Below are positions 46,213-55,088 of a DNA stretch of 64,000 bases, piece by piece (the stretch's first letter is position 1; the number at the start of each line of letters is the position of its first letter). Position numbers and translations under genes: made by a program. The DNA is from Peristeroidobacter soli. GTDB lineage: Bacteria; Pseudomonadota; Gammaproteobacteria; Steroidobacterales; Steroidobacteraceae. The stretch is from contig NZ_RYEV01000009.1 of the NCBI RefSeq assembly GCF_004138485.1, forward strand, positions 186,001-250,000. The letters run 5' to 3'. Under the pieces are notes generated by a model, which saw only the letters and a list, made by a program, of their open reading frames with translations, ran no database searches and was not told the origin of the DNA.

Positions 46213-47268
46213 TCAGGGTGTGGCCGGGCGACGGACGACGCCGGTGGTGAGCAATGTCTGTAGCGCTGCCGCCGATGTTTCTTGTGTCTGCGCGGAATTG
46301 GTCATCGGCTGCGCGGCAAAGGCATTCGGCGGATAGCAGGTCACATCCCGCAGCAGCGGGCGATACATCTCCCAACGGGCGCGCAGCAGAGCATTGCCCA
46401 GTCCCAAATCGTTGCGCGCGCGGCGTTGCGCCTCGACATCGATCAGCGAACTCACCGTGAATGTTTCATCCGCATCCTGTCGATAGGCGACAGTCTCGCC
46501 TCGAAAGTCGACGATTCTCGAACGTCCTCCCGGCACCTTGCCGTCCCACGAGAAGCCGATCGGCCCGGCGACGTTCGCGCTGATCACATACATCATGTTC
46601 TCGGCGGCACGTGCGGTCTTCGCCGCCTCCTGGCCGGCGGACATCTCATCGTTGGTTGGATGAAGCAGCACTTCCGCCCCTCGCAACATGAATGCGCGCG
46701 ACACTTCGGGCACGGCAATTTCCCCGCAAGCGATCACCGCCAGCCGTCCCAGCTCGGTATCGACCACCGGGAATGTTCCCTCGACGCCGTACTCCGCGAA
46801 GTAATCGTCCATGAAGTCATGCGGCGACGGCCACAGCGCGGTGTTGATGCGCCGATAGCGCAGGATCACCTCGCCGCGCGGATCGATCAGGAAACACGAG
46901 TTGAAGAAGCGCCCTGGCCAGCGCACATCGCGCTCGAACAGATTGCCGGCGATATAAATGCGATAACGCTCGGCGAGCCGCTGCAAGGGCGCGGTGGCCC
47001 GTCCTGGAATCGAGTCGCACGCCTTTTCGATCCATTCCTGCACCGTCGCCCGGTGCGGCGGACCTTGAAACGCAAACTCCGGCAGCACGACCAGGCGCGG
47101 TGGATGCTGAGATTCGCAAGCTTCGGTGACGAGTTTCACCGCACGCTGAACATTGGCATCGATGATGCTCCTGGCGGCGGTGGGCGAGTCTGCCCTGGCT
47201 GCGAGCTGCGAGGGCATCTGGATACACGTGGCGCGCCACGGTGCGATAGGTTGAGTTGAGGACATCAT
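46213..47268 (-). CDS. Nitrilase-superfamily amidase, Arg in place of catalytic Lys
   Basis: 351 residues of the carbon-nitrogen hydrolase fold. Glu64 (LPEFAFQG) and Cys181 (VIACGEIAVPE) of the Glu-Lys-Cys triad are present. The Lys position reads RYRRIN (Arg140) and the paralogue at 55958 has the same change. Candidate reactions are amide or N-carbamoyl hydrolysis. Overlaps the ABC binding-protein gene by 4 bp. Confidence 0.85.
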   Translation of the reverse strand: MMSSTQPIAPWRATCIQMPSQLAARADSPTAARSIIDANVQRAVKLVTEACESQHPPRLVVLPEFAFQGPPHRATVQEWIEKACDSIPGRATAPLQRLAERYRIYIAGNLFERDVRWPGRFFNSCFLIDPRGEVILRYRRINTALWPSPHDFMDDYFAEYGVEGTFPVVDTELGRLAVIACGEIAVPEVSRAFMLRGAEVLLHPTNDEMSAGQEAAKTARAAENMMYVISANVAGPIGFSWDGKVPGGRSRIVDFRGETVAYRQDADETFTVSSLIDVEAQRRARNDLGLGNALLRARWEMYRPLLRDVTCYPPNAFAAQPMTNSAQTQETSAAALQTLLTTGVVRRPATP

Positions 47269-48245
47269 TCGACGAACTGACCGGTGTAGACCTTATCCGC
47301 GGTGATACGAGCAGGCAGCGAGTAATAGTCACGCATGACCTGGAGCATTTCTTCCACGTCCTCGCGTGCCAGCCAACCAAACGGCTTGCCGGCGCTGTGC
47401 TTGGTGTGCAGGTACGGCGGCAGGCCCTGCATTTCGGCCGCGAGCACTTCGCGGCTCAATTCCGGCCTCGCCCGCCGCACGGCATCCACGCCGAGCTGCG
47501 GATCCTTCGCAACGTCGGCGGCTCCTCGCTGAGTTGCGGCGATGAACTTCTTCAGCACGTCGGGTTTGGACTCGAGCGTCTTGCGCGTGACGAACATCGA
47601 CGTGCCCAGCGTGTTGAGGCCGGCGTCGGCAAACCTCATCGGTTCACCGATCGGCTTCACGCGCGAGATCTTCAAACCATCCTGCAATGCCCAGGCGCAG
47701 ATGAAATCGACATCGCCGTTCACCAGCGAGGTGATGGCCGCGCTGTGATTGAGCGTGACACGGCGAATCTTGCGCATGTCGAGTTTGTTTCGTGCGGCGA
47801 ACGCAGTGAACAGGCGCTGCGCCTCATCGCCTGCGACCGCGCCCCAACGCTTGCCCTCGAGATCCTTGGGCGTGCGAATTCCGGAGGACTGCAACGTGAT
47901 CACTGCCTCGGGCGCGCGCTGAATCACGCCGGCAATCGCGACAACTGGAACGTCGCGAGCGGCGGCCAGCGCCAGCGCCGAAATGTTAGCAAGCCCGATG
48001 GTCTCGTTGCCCGAGCCGACGACCTGCAGCGTCGAGATGCTGCCCTGGCCGTTGTTGATCTGCACGTCGAGCCCCTGCTCGGCGTAGTAGCCTTTGTCCT
48101 TGGCCACGAACAGCGCCGCGTGATAGGCGCCAGGCAGCCAGTCGAGTCGCACGGACACTTTCTCAGCCGCCACGGCCGGCAGCGCGAGCAGCGCCAGGGC
48201 CGCCCATAGCCAGGCGCGCAGCGTCGCCCGTATCGTTCGACTCAT
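47265..48245 (-). CDS. ABC substrate-binding protein, NMT1/SsuA/ThiY-like
   Basis: 326 residues with a signal peptide (LWAALALLALPAVAAEK). Opening VSVRLDWLPGAYHAALFVAKD and GYYAEQGLDVQI is typical of NMT1/THI5-like binders for pyrimidines and related small molecules. Start at 48245 overlaps the hydrolase-fold gene stop by 4 bp. Feeds the permease at 43070 and probably the ATPase at 61389. Confidence 0.9.
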   Translation of the reverse strand: MSRTIRATLRAWLWAALALLALPAVAAEKVSVRLDWLPGAYHAALFVAKDKGYYAEQGLDVQINNGQGSISTLQVVGSGNETIGLANISALALAAARDVPVVAIAGVIQRAPEAVITLQSSGIRTPKDLEGKRWGAVAGDEAQRLFTAFAARNKLDMRKIRRVTLNHSAAITSLVNGDVDFICAWALQDGLKISRVKPIGEPMRFADAGLNTLGTSMFVTRKTLESKPDVLKKFIAATQRGAADVAKDPQLGVDAVRRARPELSREVLAAEMQGLPPYLHTKHSAGKPFGWLAREDVEEMLQVMRDYYSLPARITADKVYTGQFVE

Positions 48246-49102
48246 AATCCCAACTCCGTCATGAAGGCCTGAAACAGCGGCGTTACCCGTTCGGGCGACT
48301 GAAAAGACGCCACGTGCCCGGTATCGAGGACGGCGAAGCGGCCCTTCGGCAACGCCTCCGCCAGCGCTTTGACTGAATCCACCGGCCGCACGAACTGCGT
48401 CGTGGCGATCAGCAACACCGGGCACTGGACCTTGGGCAGCACGTCGGCGAACGCCGTCGTGTTGATCAATTTCTCGATCAGCATTTCGCTGTCGGGATCG
48501 ACCGATGCGTGCATGCCCTGATACTTCACCCAGCGCTCTTCGTTGGCGCGAAACGGCTCCGGATATGTCACTTTCAGTGCGCGCTCGTCGGCCGCTCTCG
48601 CACCGGCGGGATCCACTGCCGGATCGATCCTCGGCCGCGCCGGACGCGCTTCGAGCAACGCCGACGGACTAGTGACCGCAATGCCCCTCACCCGCTCTGG
48701 ATACTGCGCGGCAAATTGCAAAGCCACCGAACCGCCGAACGCGCCGCTCAGGAACACCACCGGCTGCCGCAGATCGAGCGCGTCCATCAGTGCGCGCAAG
48801 TCGTCCACCTGATCCTGCATCGTGGTGGGCTTGCGGAATTTCTCCGACAGGCCGACGCCGCGCGGGTCATAGCGCAGCACTCGACGATTGGGTGTCGACA
48901 ACGAGGGCAGGATCTCGTCCCAGATCTCGAGCGGCTTACCCGACTCCTGCATGAGAACCACGGTGTCGGCACCGCTGCCGGACAATTCGTAGCGCAAGCT
49001 CACATGATTGACCGTCACCCACTCGGGGCTCGCCGCTGCGAGACCCGCTGACCCTAACAGCCACAATGCCGCCAGCACGCGTATCGCTCGTACCAAATTC
49101 AT
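48242..49102 (-). CDS. Exported alpha/beta-hydrolase-fold protein lacking Ser nucleophile (module 2)
   Basis: 286 residues, signal peptide LAALWLLGSAGLAAA. Close to the module 1 protein at 38310: TVVLMQESGKPLEIWDEILP, RYDPRGVGLSEKF, TMQDQVDDLRALMDALDL. Elbow SGAFGGSV gives Ala at the nucleophile position (residue 121). His263 (DTGHVASF) remains. 4-bp overlaps with both neighbours show tight coupling with the cytochrome fusion. Confidence 0.85.
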   Translation of the reverse strand: MNLVRAIRVLAALWLLGSAGLAAASPEWVTVNHVSLRYELSGSGADTVVLMQESGKPLEIWDEILPSLSTPNRRVLRYDPRGVGLSEKFRKPTTMQDQVDDLRALMDALDLRQPVVFLSGAFGGSVALQFAAQYPERVRGIAVTSPSALLEARPARPRIDPAVDPAGARAADERALKVTYPEPFRANEERWVKYQGMHASVDPDSEMLIEKLINTTAFADVLPKVQCPVLLIATTQFVRPVDSVKALAEALPKGRFAVLDTGHVASFQSPERVTPLFQAFMTELGL

Positions 49103-50355
49103 CGATCCAGCTCCGCAAGAAACTGCCGCACCAGCGGTTCGACCAGCTCGGGCGATTGCACACCGGCGTAGTGTCCGGTGTCCAGTTCGACGAAGCGCGC
49201 ATTCGGAATCGCGTTCGCCATCTCACGCACCACTGAGACCGGTCGCACGAAGCGCTTCCCAGCGGCCATGATGACAGGACAACCGACCTTACCGAATGTT
49301 TCCTTGAACCCCACCGAGTACAAGGCACGCATCGTCAGGACCGCGCTGGTCGGATCGGTGGAGTATGCAGTGCCGAGGAAGCGCGCATAACGCTTTTCAT
49401 CGGTCCGCAGACTCGGCGGATAGATCACATCGAAGCTCTTCTCGCGCGCTTTATGCGCAGCATCCGGATCGTCCGCGGCGATCGGGTCGGAGGATTCCGC
49501 TAGTGTCGCCGGCGCCGCGCCGGGCAACAGAGGATCGGGGAACTTCGCCAGTTGCTTGGGTTGTTGTGTGAGATTGCCGGTCGGCCCGAGCGCGACCACG
49601 CCGGCAGCGCGCTTCGGATAGGTCGCGGCGAATTGCAAGGCAATCGTCGCGCCGAAGGTATCGCCGACCAGCACCACGGGCTCGCTCAACCCCAGTTTAT
49701 CGAGCAACGCGGCGAGATCCTCGACCCACACCTGCATACCGACGGGCTCGCGAATCTTGGTCGACAATCCCGCGCCCCGCTGATCGAAGCGCAGGATGGT
49801 CCGGTCGCGCCTCGCGAGCGCCGGCACCAATTCGTCCCAATGCTCCAACGCCGAACCCAGGGAATGCAGCAACACGACGGTGCTACGACCTGTGCCCGTG
49901 CGCTGATAACGCAGGAATGTGTGCGGAGAGACTTCGAGCCACTTCGCGGACATTGGCGTCGGCGCCGGGAGCATCGCGCGCACATCCTCGGCCGTGACTT
50001 TGTCCGTGAACGAGTTGCCGAAACTCGTGCGCACATAGTTGACGACAGCGGCGACCTGCGCTTCGTTCAACAGACTGCCGAAGTCGGGCATGCCCCGCTG
50101 ACCGTTCAACACGACATGGATCGGATAGCCGGCGGCCGCCAGCTTGGGATTGCCGGCCAGCGCCGGATACGTGCCCGCCCCCGTGGCGCCCTTGCCGTCC
50201 TGCATGTGACAGCCCTGACACGCCATCTGATAGAGCTGGGCGCCATCGGTGCCCACGAATCGCCTTGGATCGGCGAAGGAAGGTTCGGCGGCGTGCGCGA
50301 CTTGCAGTCCGAACGCGACCAGGCTCAGTAGACTCATCAACCGGCGCGCCATCAT
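49099..50355 (-). CDS. Cytochrome c / alpha/beta-hydrolase-fold fusion protein (module 2)
   Basis: 418 residues. Signal peptide (LLSLVAFGLQVAHAA), a class I cytochrome c domain at about 30-125 with CQGCH (Cys46-His50) and axial Met89 in QRGMPDFG, then a complete hydrolase fold at about 138-418. At the elbow VGDTFGAT the nucleophile is Thr233, not Ser; the triad His395 (DTGHYAGV) is kept. The joined parts correspond to two adjacent genes of module 1 (39152 and 38310). Overlaps the flavin oxidase gene by 4 bp. I know of no described function for this fusion. Confidence 0.88.
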   Translation of the reverse strand: MMARRLMSLLSLVAFGLQVAHAAEPSFADPRRFVGTDGAQLYQMACQGCHMQDGKGATGAGTYPALAGNPKLAAAGYPIHVVLNGQRGMPDFGSLLNEAQVAAVVNYVRTSFGNSFTDKVTAEDVRAMLPAPTPMSAKWLEVSPHTFLRYQRTGTGRSTVVLLHSLGSALEHWDELVPALARRDRTILRFDQRGAGLSTKIREPVGMQVWVEDLAALLDKLGLSEPVVLVGDTFGATIALQFAATYPKRAAGVVALGPTGNLTQQPKQLAKFPDPLLPGAAPATLAESSDPIAADDPDAAHKAREKSFDVIYPPSLRTDEKRYARFLGTAYSTDPTSAVLTMRALYSVGFKETFGKVGCPVIMAAGKRFVRPVSVVREMANAIPNARFVELDTGHYAGVQSPELVEPLVRQFLAELDR

Positions 50356-51938
50356 GCAGCCACCACACGCTTGTGAATGCGCTCGACCACATCGAGCGCC
50401 GACAAAATCGCCCCTTCCTGCCAGCCACCGACCGCGGCAGCGACCGACTCGCCTGCCAGCACGATGCGTCCATCGATCGCGCGTGTGTTCTGATAGTGCT
50501 CGACTCGCTTCTCAGGCGTCCAACGCGCGGTGCAGCCCAACGAGAACGGCTGACGATGCCAGGCGACCGAGACGCCGTTCTGGAATTCGGCTGGATACTG
50601 CGGATGAATCTGCGCGCCGTACTCGACGGCTTTCTTCACCCGCTCGGCGGCGGACATGCCGGCGAACTCATATGAATATGCGCCGAACATGAACGCGCCA
50701 TACAACACGCCCGGCCCCGCTTTGTTGAAGCCATGCGTCGGATACGAGATGGTCCGAATCGGCAACTGCGTGTGGCTGAAACCACCGTAGATGCCGTCAT
50801 CCTGTTCCCAGAAACGCCGTTTGAACTGCAGCGCGACCTTGACGGCCGTCGCGAACGGAATCGCATTGATGCCCGCCAGCATGCCGGGACTGACTTGCAA
50901 GTCCATCTGGCTCAAGATCGGAAACGGCACAGTGCAGATACACCACTGCGCCTTGGCCTGCTGCGGCCGGCCGGGGCGCGCAGTGTCTTCATAGGTGACG
51001 GTCACACCGCTGTCGTTCTGGTGAATGGCAGTGACCTTGGTGTTGAAACGAATCGCACCAGGGACCTGCTTCGCCATCGCCCTGGCGATCATGTCCATGC
51101 CGCCGACCGGATGGAACAGCGGATTCTGCAGATCGCGGTAGCCGCTGTGATTGGAGATCGCCCAAATGTCGGAGTCGAGGCAAAGCTTCAGCACTTCCCG
51201 AAGCGGCAGCGGCGCAGAGGCCGTTCGCGTGCCGGCGGAGAGATCCATCGAATCGTAGCCGCGCATCTTCGCGCTCTCCGCGCCCAGCGTGTAACGCGAG
51301 TTCGAATCGAGGCCTGCCCAGATCTTCAAGACCTCGCGCAGCATGTCCGCATCCGCAGCCGTGAGCTCTTCATCGAGCGCGTGCTGCTGCGAAGCCTTCG
51401 ACAACAACTCCGCAACGTGTCCCTGCAGATCGGGAATCACATGCGCCAGCCGCTGCGGCTTGCCGCCGAACGCCGTGCGGGAATGCAGATAGCCGTTGTA
51501 GTTCACTTCCACGAACGGCTGAATCTCCACCCCGAGCCGGCGGCAATAGTCGAGGATCGCGCGGTGATGATGAGCGAACCGCCACGGCCCCGGATTCATG
51601 AACTCGCCTGGTGCGAACTCACAAGTCTGCGTCTCGCCGCCCAGCTCGGTGAACCGATCGCCGCCGCGAATCGTCCAGGAACGCCCGCCGACGCGAGCGT
51701 TGTACTCCAGGATCTGCACCTTGTAGCCGGCCTTGCGCAGCTCCATCGCTGCGGTCAGGCCGGCCAGTCCTGCGCCGATGATCAGCACGCTCGTGCCCTT
51801 GCCTGCATCGCCGAGCTCGAGCGGCCCGGCGTAAGGCGACTCGGCGGCGTGCCCGAGCGTGGTCATCGCGTGGTACATGGCGGCGCCGCCACTGGCGGCG
51901 CCGATCATCGAGAGCAGTTTGCGACGGGTGATCGACAT
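50352..51938 (-). CDS. Tat-exported flavin-containing amine oxidase/dehydrogenase (module 2)
   Basis: 528 residues from ATG 51938, two bases after the receptor stop. Twin-arginine signal ITRRKLLSMIGAASGG, FAD site VLIIGAGLAGLTAAMEL, YNARVGGRSWTIRGG and C-terminal GRIVLAGESVAAAVGGWQ. Similar along its whole length to the module 1 enzyme. Periplasmic and coupled with a cytochrome, so a dehydrogenase role is expected; substrate unknown. Confidence 0.88.
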   Translation of the reverse strand: MSITRRKLLSMIGAASGGAAMYHAMTTLGHAAESPYAGPLELGDAGKGTSVLIIGAGLAGLTAAMELRKAGYKVQILEYNARVGGRSWTIRGGDRFTELGGETQTCEFAPGEFMNPGPWRFAHHHRAILDYCRRLGVEIQPFVEVNYNGYLHSRTAFGGKPQRLAHVIPDLQGHVAELLSKASQQHALDEELTAADADMLREVLKIWAGLDSNSRYTLGAESAKMRGYDSMDLSAGTRTASAPLPLREVLKLCLDSDIWAISNHSGYRDLQNPLFHPVGGMDMIARAMAKQVPGAIRFNTKVTAIHQNDSGVTVTYEDTARPGRPQQAKAQWCICTVPFPILSQMDLQVSPGMLAGINAIPFATAVKVALQFKRRFWEQDDGIYGGFSHTQLPIRTISYPTHGFNKAGPGVLYGAFMFGAYSYEFAGMSAAERVKKAVEYGAQIHPQYPAEFQNGVSVAWHRQPFSLGCTARWTPEKRVEHYQNTRAIDGRIVLAGESVAAAVGGWQEGAILSALDVVERIHKRVVAA

Positions 51939-51940
51939 CG

Positions 51941-54802
51941 TTACCACTTCGCCCGGAAGCCCAGGTTGTAGGTGCGCCCGATCACGTCGTGGAACACGGC
52001 GTTGACGGGGTTGCCGGAGCTGGCGGTCGGATCGATCGGCGGATCCTCGTTGAGGAGATTCTGCACGTTGGCATACATCTGCAGATCCAAACCGGACTTG
52101 AACGTCGGCAACTTGTAACCCAGCGACCACGACACGTAGAACACGCTGTCCACCGTGTTGTCGCTGATGTCTCTCGCCGTATAAGTTACGTCCTTCTTGC
52201 CCTCGCCGACGTAGCGCACGCCAAGCGTGGTCGAGAAGTCGTTGTAGCTATACGTGGCAAGCGCGTTCCATTTCCACTTCGGCCCGCCATACGGCGTCGC
52301 AGCCGTTCCCATGTCGCCGGCGCGATTGATGACGCTGGTGCCATTGTCGACACGCATGGTCGGCTGGTAGGTCGCGAACAGATTGAAATCCATGCGACCG
52401 GCGAGCGAGTCCCACACCGTATCGAGCGGCAAACCGTACGCGCCTTCCATATCCACGCCACGCACTTCGAGGCCCGCCAGGTTGAGCAACGGCAAACGCA
52501 CGGTCGCGGTCTCAGGCGTCGTGTAAGTGATCAACGAGCAGAAGCTCGCGGCGCCACCGTTACAAAAATTCACCACGGTCTGTGCGCTCACCGCCGAAAT
52601 CACATCGGTCATGTCGATGCTGTAGTAGTCGGCGGACAGCTTCAAACTCGGCGCGAACTGCGGCGTGAGCACGATGCCAAACGTCGTGGTACGTGCACGC
52701 TCGGGTTCGAGCAGCGGATTGCCTGAAGAGATCGTGGTTGCCGTCAGGTTGCCGCCGGTGACCGGGTTGATCAGATTGCTGCTGCCGCTGGAGGTCGATG
52801 TGAACAGCTCGCTCACGTTGGCTGCGCGGATATCGCGCGACACCGAAGCTCGCAGCCGCAGATTGTCATCGATGGTGTAGACGAGACCTGCCTTCCAAGT
52901 CGTCACGTTGCCGCTGGTGCTGTAATCCGTGAAACGAACCGCACCGTCGAACTCCAACGCTTTGGCCCACGGCTGATTCGCAAGCAGCGGCACCACCGAC
53001 TCGAGATAGCCTTCGCGAACCGTAACCTCGCCGCTGATGGGCTGCGCATTGCCATAGTTGTATTGGCGAGCGAGCGCACGCGGATCGAGCTGCTTCATGC
53101 TGGCATCGTCCTTGCGATATTCCAAACCCGTGGCGAGCGACACCGGCCCTGCCCAAGTGGAGAACGGTGTGCCATGCAAGTTCACGGCACCGACGGTCCG
53201 ATCGAAGTTGGTGACCGTGTGCTGAGTCCCGGTGAAATAGTCGAACGCCTCGGGAGTGACCGAGTCGCGCCCGAACAAATTCACGGGCACGCAGCCGTTG
53301 GTCGGATTGGTGAGCGTGGAACGACACACAATGTTGCCGTTGCCGTCACGGACCGCATCGACGGCCTCATAGAAGCGTGCTTGCAGGCGATAGTCCGCGC
53401 CCACGTAGTCCTGTTCGCTGGTGCCGTACTGCGCGTATGCGTCCCACGTCCAGTTCGCGCCCAACGTGCTGTTGATGCCGATCGTGTAGGACTGCGTGGT
53501 GTTGGTGTTCTCGATCGCGGGGCGCGACAGGCGATAGCTGTCACCGCTGACGTTGTCTTTCCAATAGCGGCCCATGCTGAAGGACGCGAGCCCCAGTGTG
53601 TCCATCTGCTGCTGGGTCGCGGCGGGAATGAAAGGATTGCCGCTTCTGATGACGAGTCCCGTGCCGGAGTAATCGATCGGCCCCGGACCGTTGGTGTTGA
53701 CTTCCAGCCGGCTGTAGTTGGCGAGCGCAAAGATTTCCGTGCCGGGGGTTAGATCGAAGCCCACTCGCAACTGCGCAGCGCTGCGAGTCAGCGGCACCGA
53801 CAGCGGCGTGCCTTGGCCATCGCCTTCCGCGTAACCGTCGCCGCCGGACTGCGTGCCAGCGCCGCTCGGACTGCCGTAAACAAATGTCTCCGGCGTGCCG
53901 CCCGGGCCGAACGTGGTACCCGCCAGCGGCCCGCTGATGATCAGACCGCCATCGGCGAGCTGATTGCGACGTACGTTGGGCAGCACCAGGATTCTTGGCA
54001 AGCCATTGGTTGCATAGCCGGCGTTGTTGACGAAGCCCCACTCCTCTCGTCCCCAGTCGCGGCTGTAGATATCGCGCACGCCGTCGTTATCGACCCACTC
54101 GCCGCCTACGACCAGGCGACCGCGACCGTCGGCGAAGGAATTGCCGAAAGCGATCCCGACGTGATTCTCTTTGTTGTCACCGTAGTCACTCTCGCCGTGC
54201 GAGAGGTCGATGTCGAAACCGTCCATCGAGTCGCGCGTAACGATGTTCACCACGCCGGAGACCGCATCCGAACCCCATTGCGCCGAGGAGCCGCCGGTGA
54301 CCACGTCCACACGCTCGATCAGGAGCTGCGGCACACTGTTCAAGTCAGTCTGTCCGGTCAGCGCGCTCGGCGGCAGACGCCGGCCGTCCATCAACACCAG
54401 CGTGCGTTGTGAACCGAGGTTTCTCAGGTTCGCGTAGCGCCGACCCGCATTCGAGCCCAGCGGATTGGTCGAGGCGTTCTGATCGGCCTGGAATGCCGGC
54501 ATCTGGTTCAGTGCCGAGGAAATGTTGGTGGTGCCCAACTTCTCCAGCATGTCCGCACCCATCACCGTGGTAGGTGTAGGCGCTTCGAACCCGGCGCGGC
54601 GCACGCGCGAGCCGGTGACAACAATCTCAGTCAGCACCTCGGACAATTCACTGCCTGTCGTCGAGGTGGCGTCAGCCCCACCAGTTGCCGCTGCATCCTG
54701 AGCGTGCGAGGGGATCGAGACCAGGGTGCACGCCAGCGTAGTCAACGCCAACGCCGCCCTTTCCAACCGAACTTTCGAACCGCGCATCGCCCATGTAGTC
54801 AT
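51941..54802 (-). CDS. TonB-dependent receptor (module 2)
   Basis: 953 residues; start ATG at 54802 behind GGGGAG. Signal then LTEIVVTGSRVRRAGF, plug NLRNLGSQRTLVLMDGRRLP, ERVDVVTGGSSAQWGSDAV, EWVDNDGVRDIYSRDWGREE, ending GFRAKW. Paralogue of the receptor at 39571. It opens the long minus-strand series that runs through oxidase, fusion, hydrolase-fold protein, binding protein, nitrilase, Rieske pair, permease and RidA. Confidence 0.93.
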   Translation of the reverse strand: MTTWAMRGSKVRLERAALALTTLACTLVSIPSHAQDAAATGGADATSTTGSELSEVLTEIVVTGSRVRRAGFEAPTPTTVMGADMLEKLGTTNISSALNQMPAFQADQNASTNPLGSNAGRRYANLRNLGSQRTLVLMDGRRLPPSALTGQTDLNSVPQLLIERVDVVTGGSSAQWGSDAVSGVVNIVTRDSMDGFDIDLSHGESDYGDNKENHVGIAFGNSFADGRGRLVVGGEWVDNDGVRDIYSRDWGREEWGFVNNAGYATNGLPRILVLPNVRRNQLADGGLIISGPLAGTTFGPGGTPETFVYGSPSGAGTQSGGDGYAEGDGQGTPLSVPLTRSAAQLRVGFDLTPGTEIFALANYSRLEVNTNGPGPIDYSGTGLVIRSGNPFIPAATQQQMDTLGLASFSMGRYWKDNVSGDSYRLSRPAIENTNTTQSYTIGINSTLGANWTWDAYAQYGTSEQDYVGADYRLQARFYEAVDAVRDGNGNIVCRSTLTNPTNGCVPVNLFGRDSVTPEAFDYFTGTQHTVTNFDRTVGAVNLHGTPFSTWAGPVSLATGLEYRKDDASMKQLDPRALARQYNYGNAQPISGEVTVREGYLESVVPLLANQPWAKALEFDGAVRFTDYSTSGNVTTWKAGLVYTIDDNLRLRASVSRDIRAANVSELFTSTSSGSSNLINPVTGGNLTATTISSGNPLLEPERARTTTFGIVLTPQFAPSLKLSADYYSIDMTDVISAVSAQTVVNFCNGGAASFCSLITYTTPETATVRLPLLNLAGLEVRGVDMEGAYGLPLDTVWDSLAGRMDFNLFATYQPTMRVDNGTSVINRAGDMGTAATPYGGPKWKWNALATYSYNDFSTTLGVRYVGEGKKDVTYTARDISDNTVDSVFYVSWSLGYKLPTFKSGLDLQMYANVQNLLNEDPPIDPTASSGNPVNAVFHDVIGRTYNLGFRAKW

Positions 54803-55088
54803 CTAGCTCCCCTTACGTTGTTTAAAGCGCCGCACTATGGCGGCCGGTGGAAAGCAGTATGCACATGGTATACCACTGGAACTCCTTGGCTGTCCATCCA
54901 ACCTCCGCAACTCTGGTCAACTCGCGTAGTTATGCGAGCGGAAGTGGCATACGATTGCGTGAATTCCCGCTCGGCAGGCTTTAAAAATAGCGGCGCGTGA
55001 TTGCTCGCCGTGGCACAAAGTGGTGCGCCAACGGTACACTCGTGCCCCATTGTGTGGCCGTCGACGTGCCTTACCGGATGAAAATGGA
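54803..55088. promoter_or_regulatory. Divergent promoter region with TGGTATACCA operator (54866-54875)
   Basis: 286 bp between the module 2 receptor and the FCD GntR gene. The perfect palindrome at 54866-54875 sits 64 bp upstream of the receptor start. Its position suits control of the receptor operon and autoregulation of the regulator. No reading frame of note lies in the region. Confidence 0.6.
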
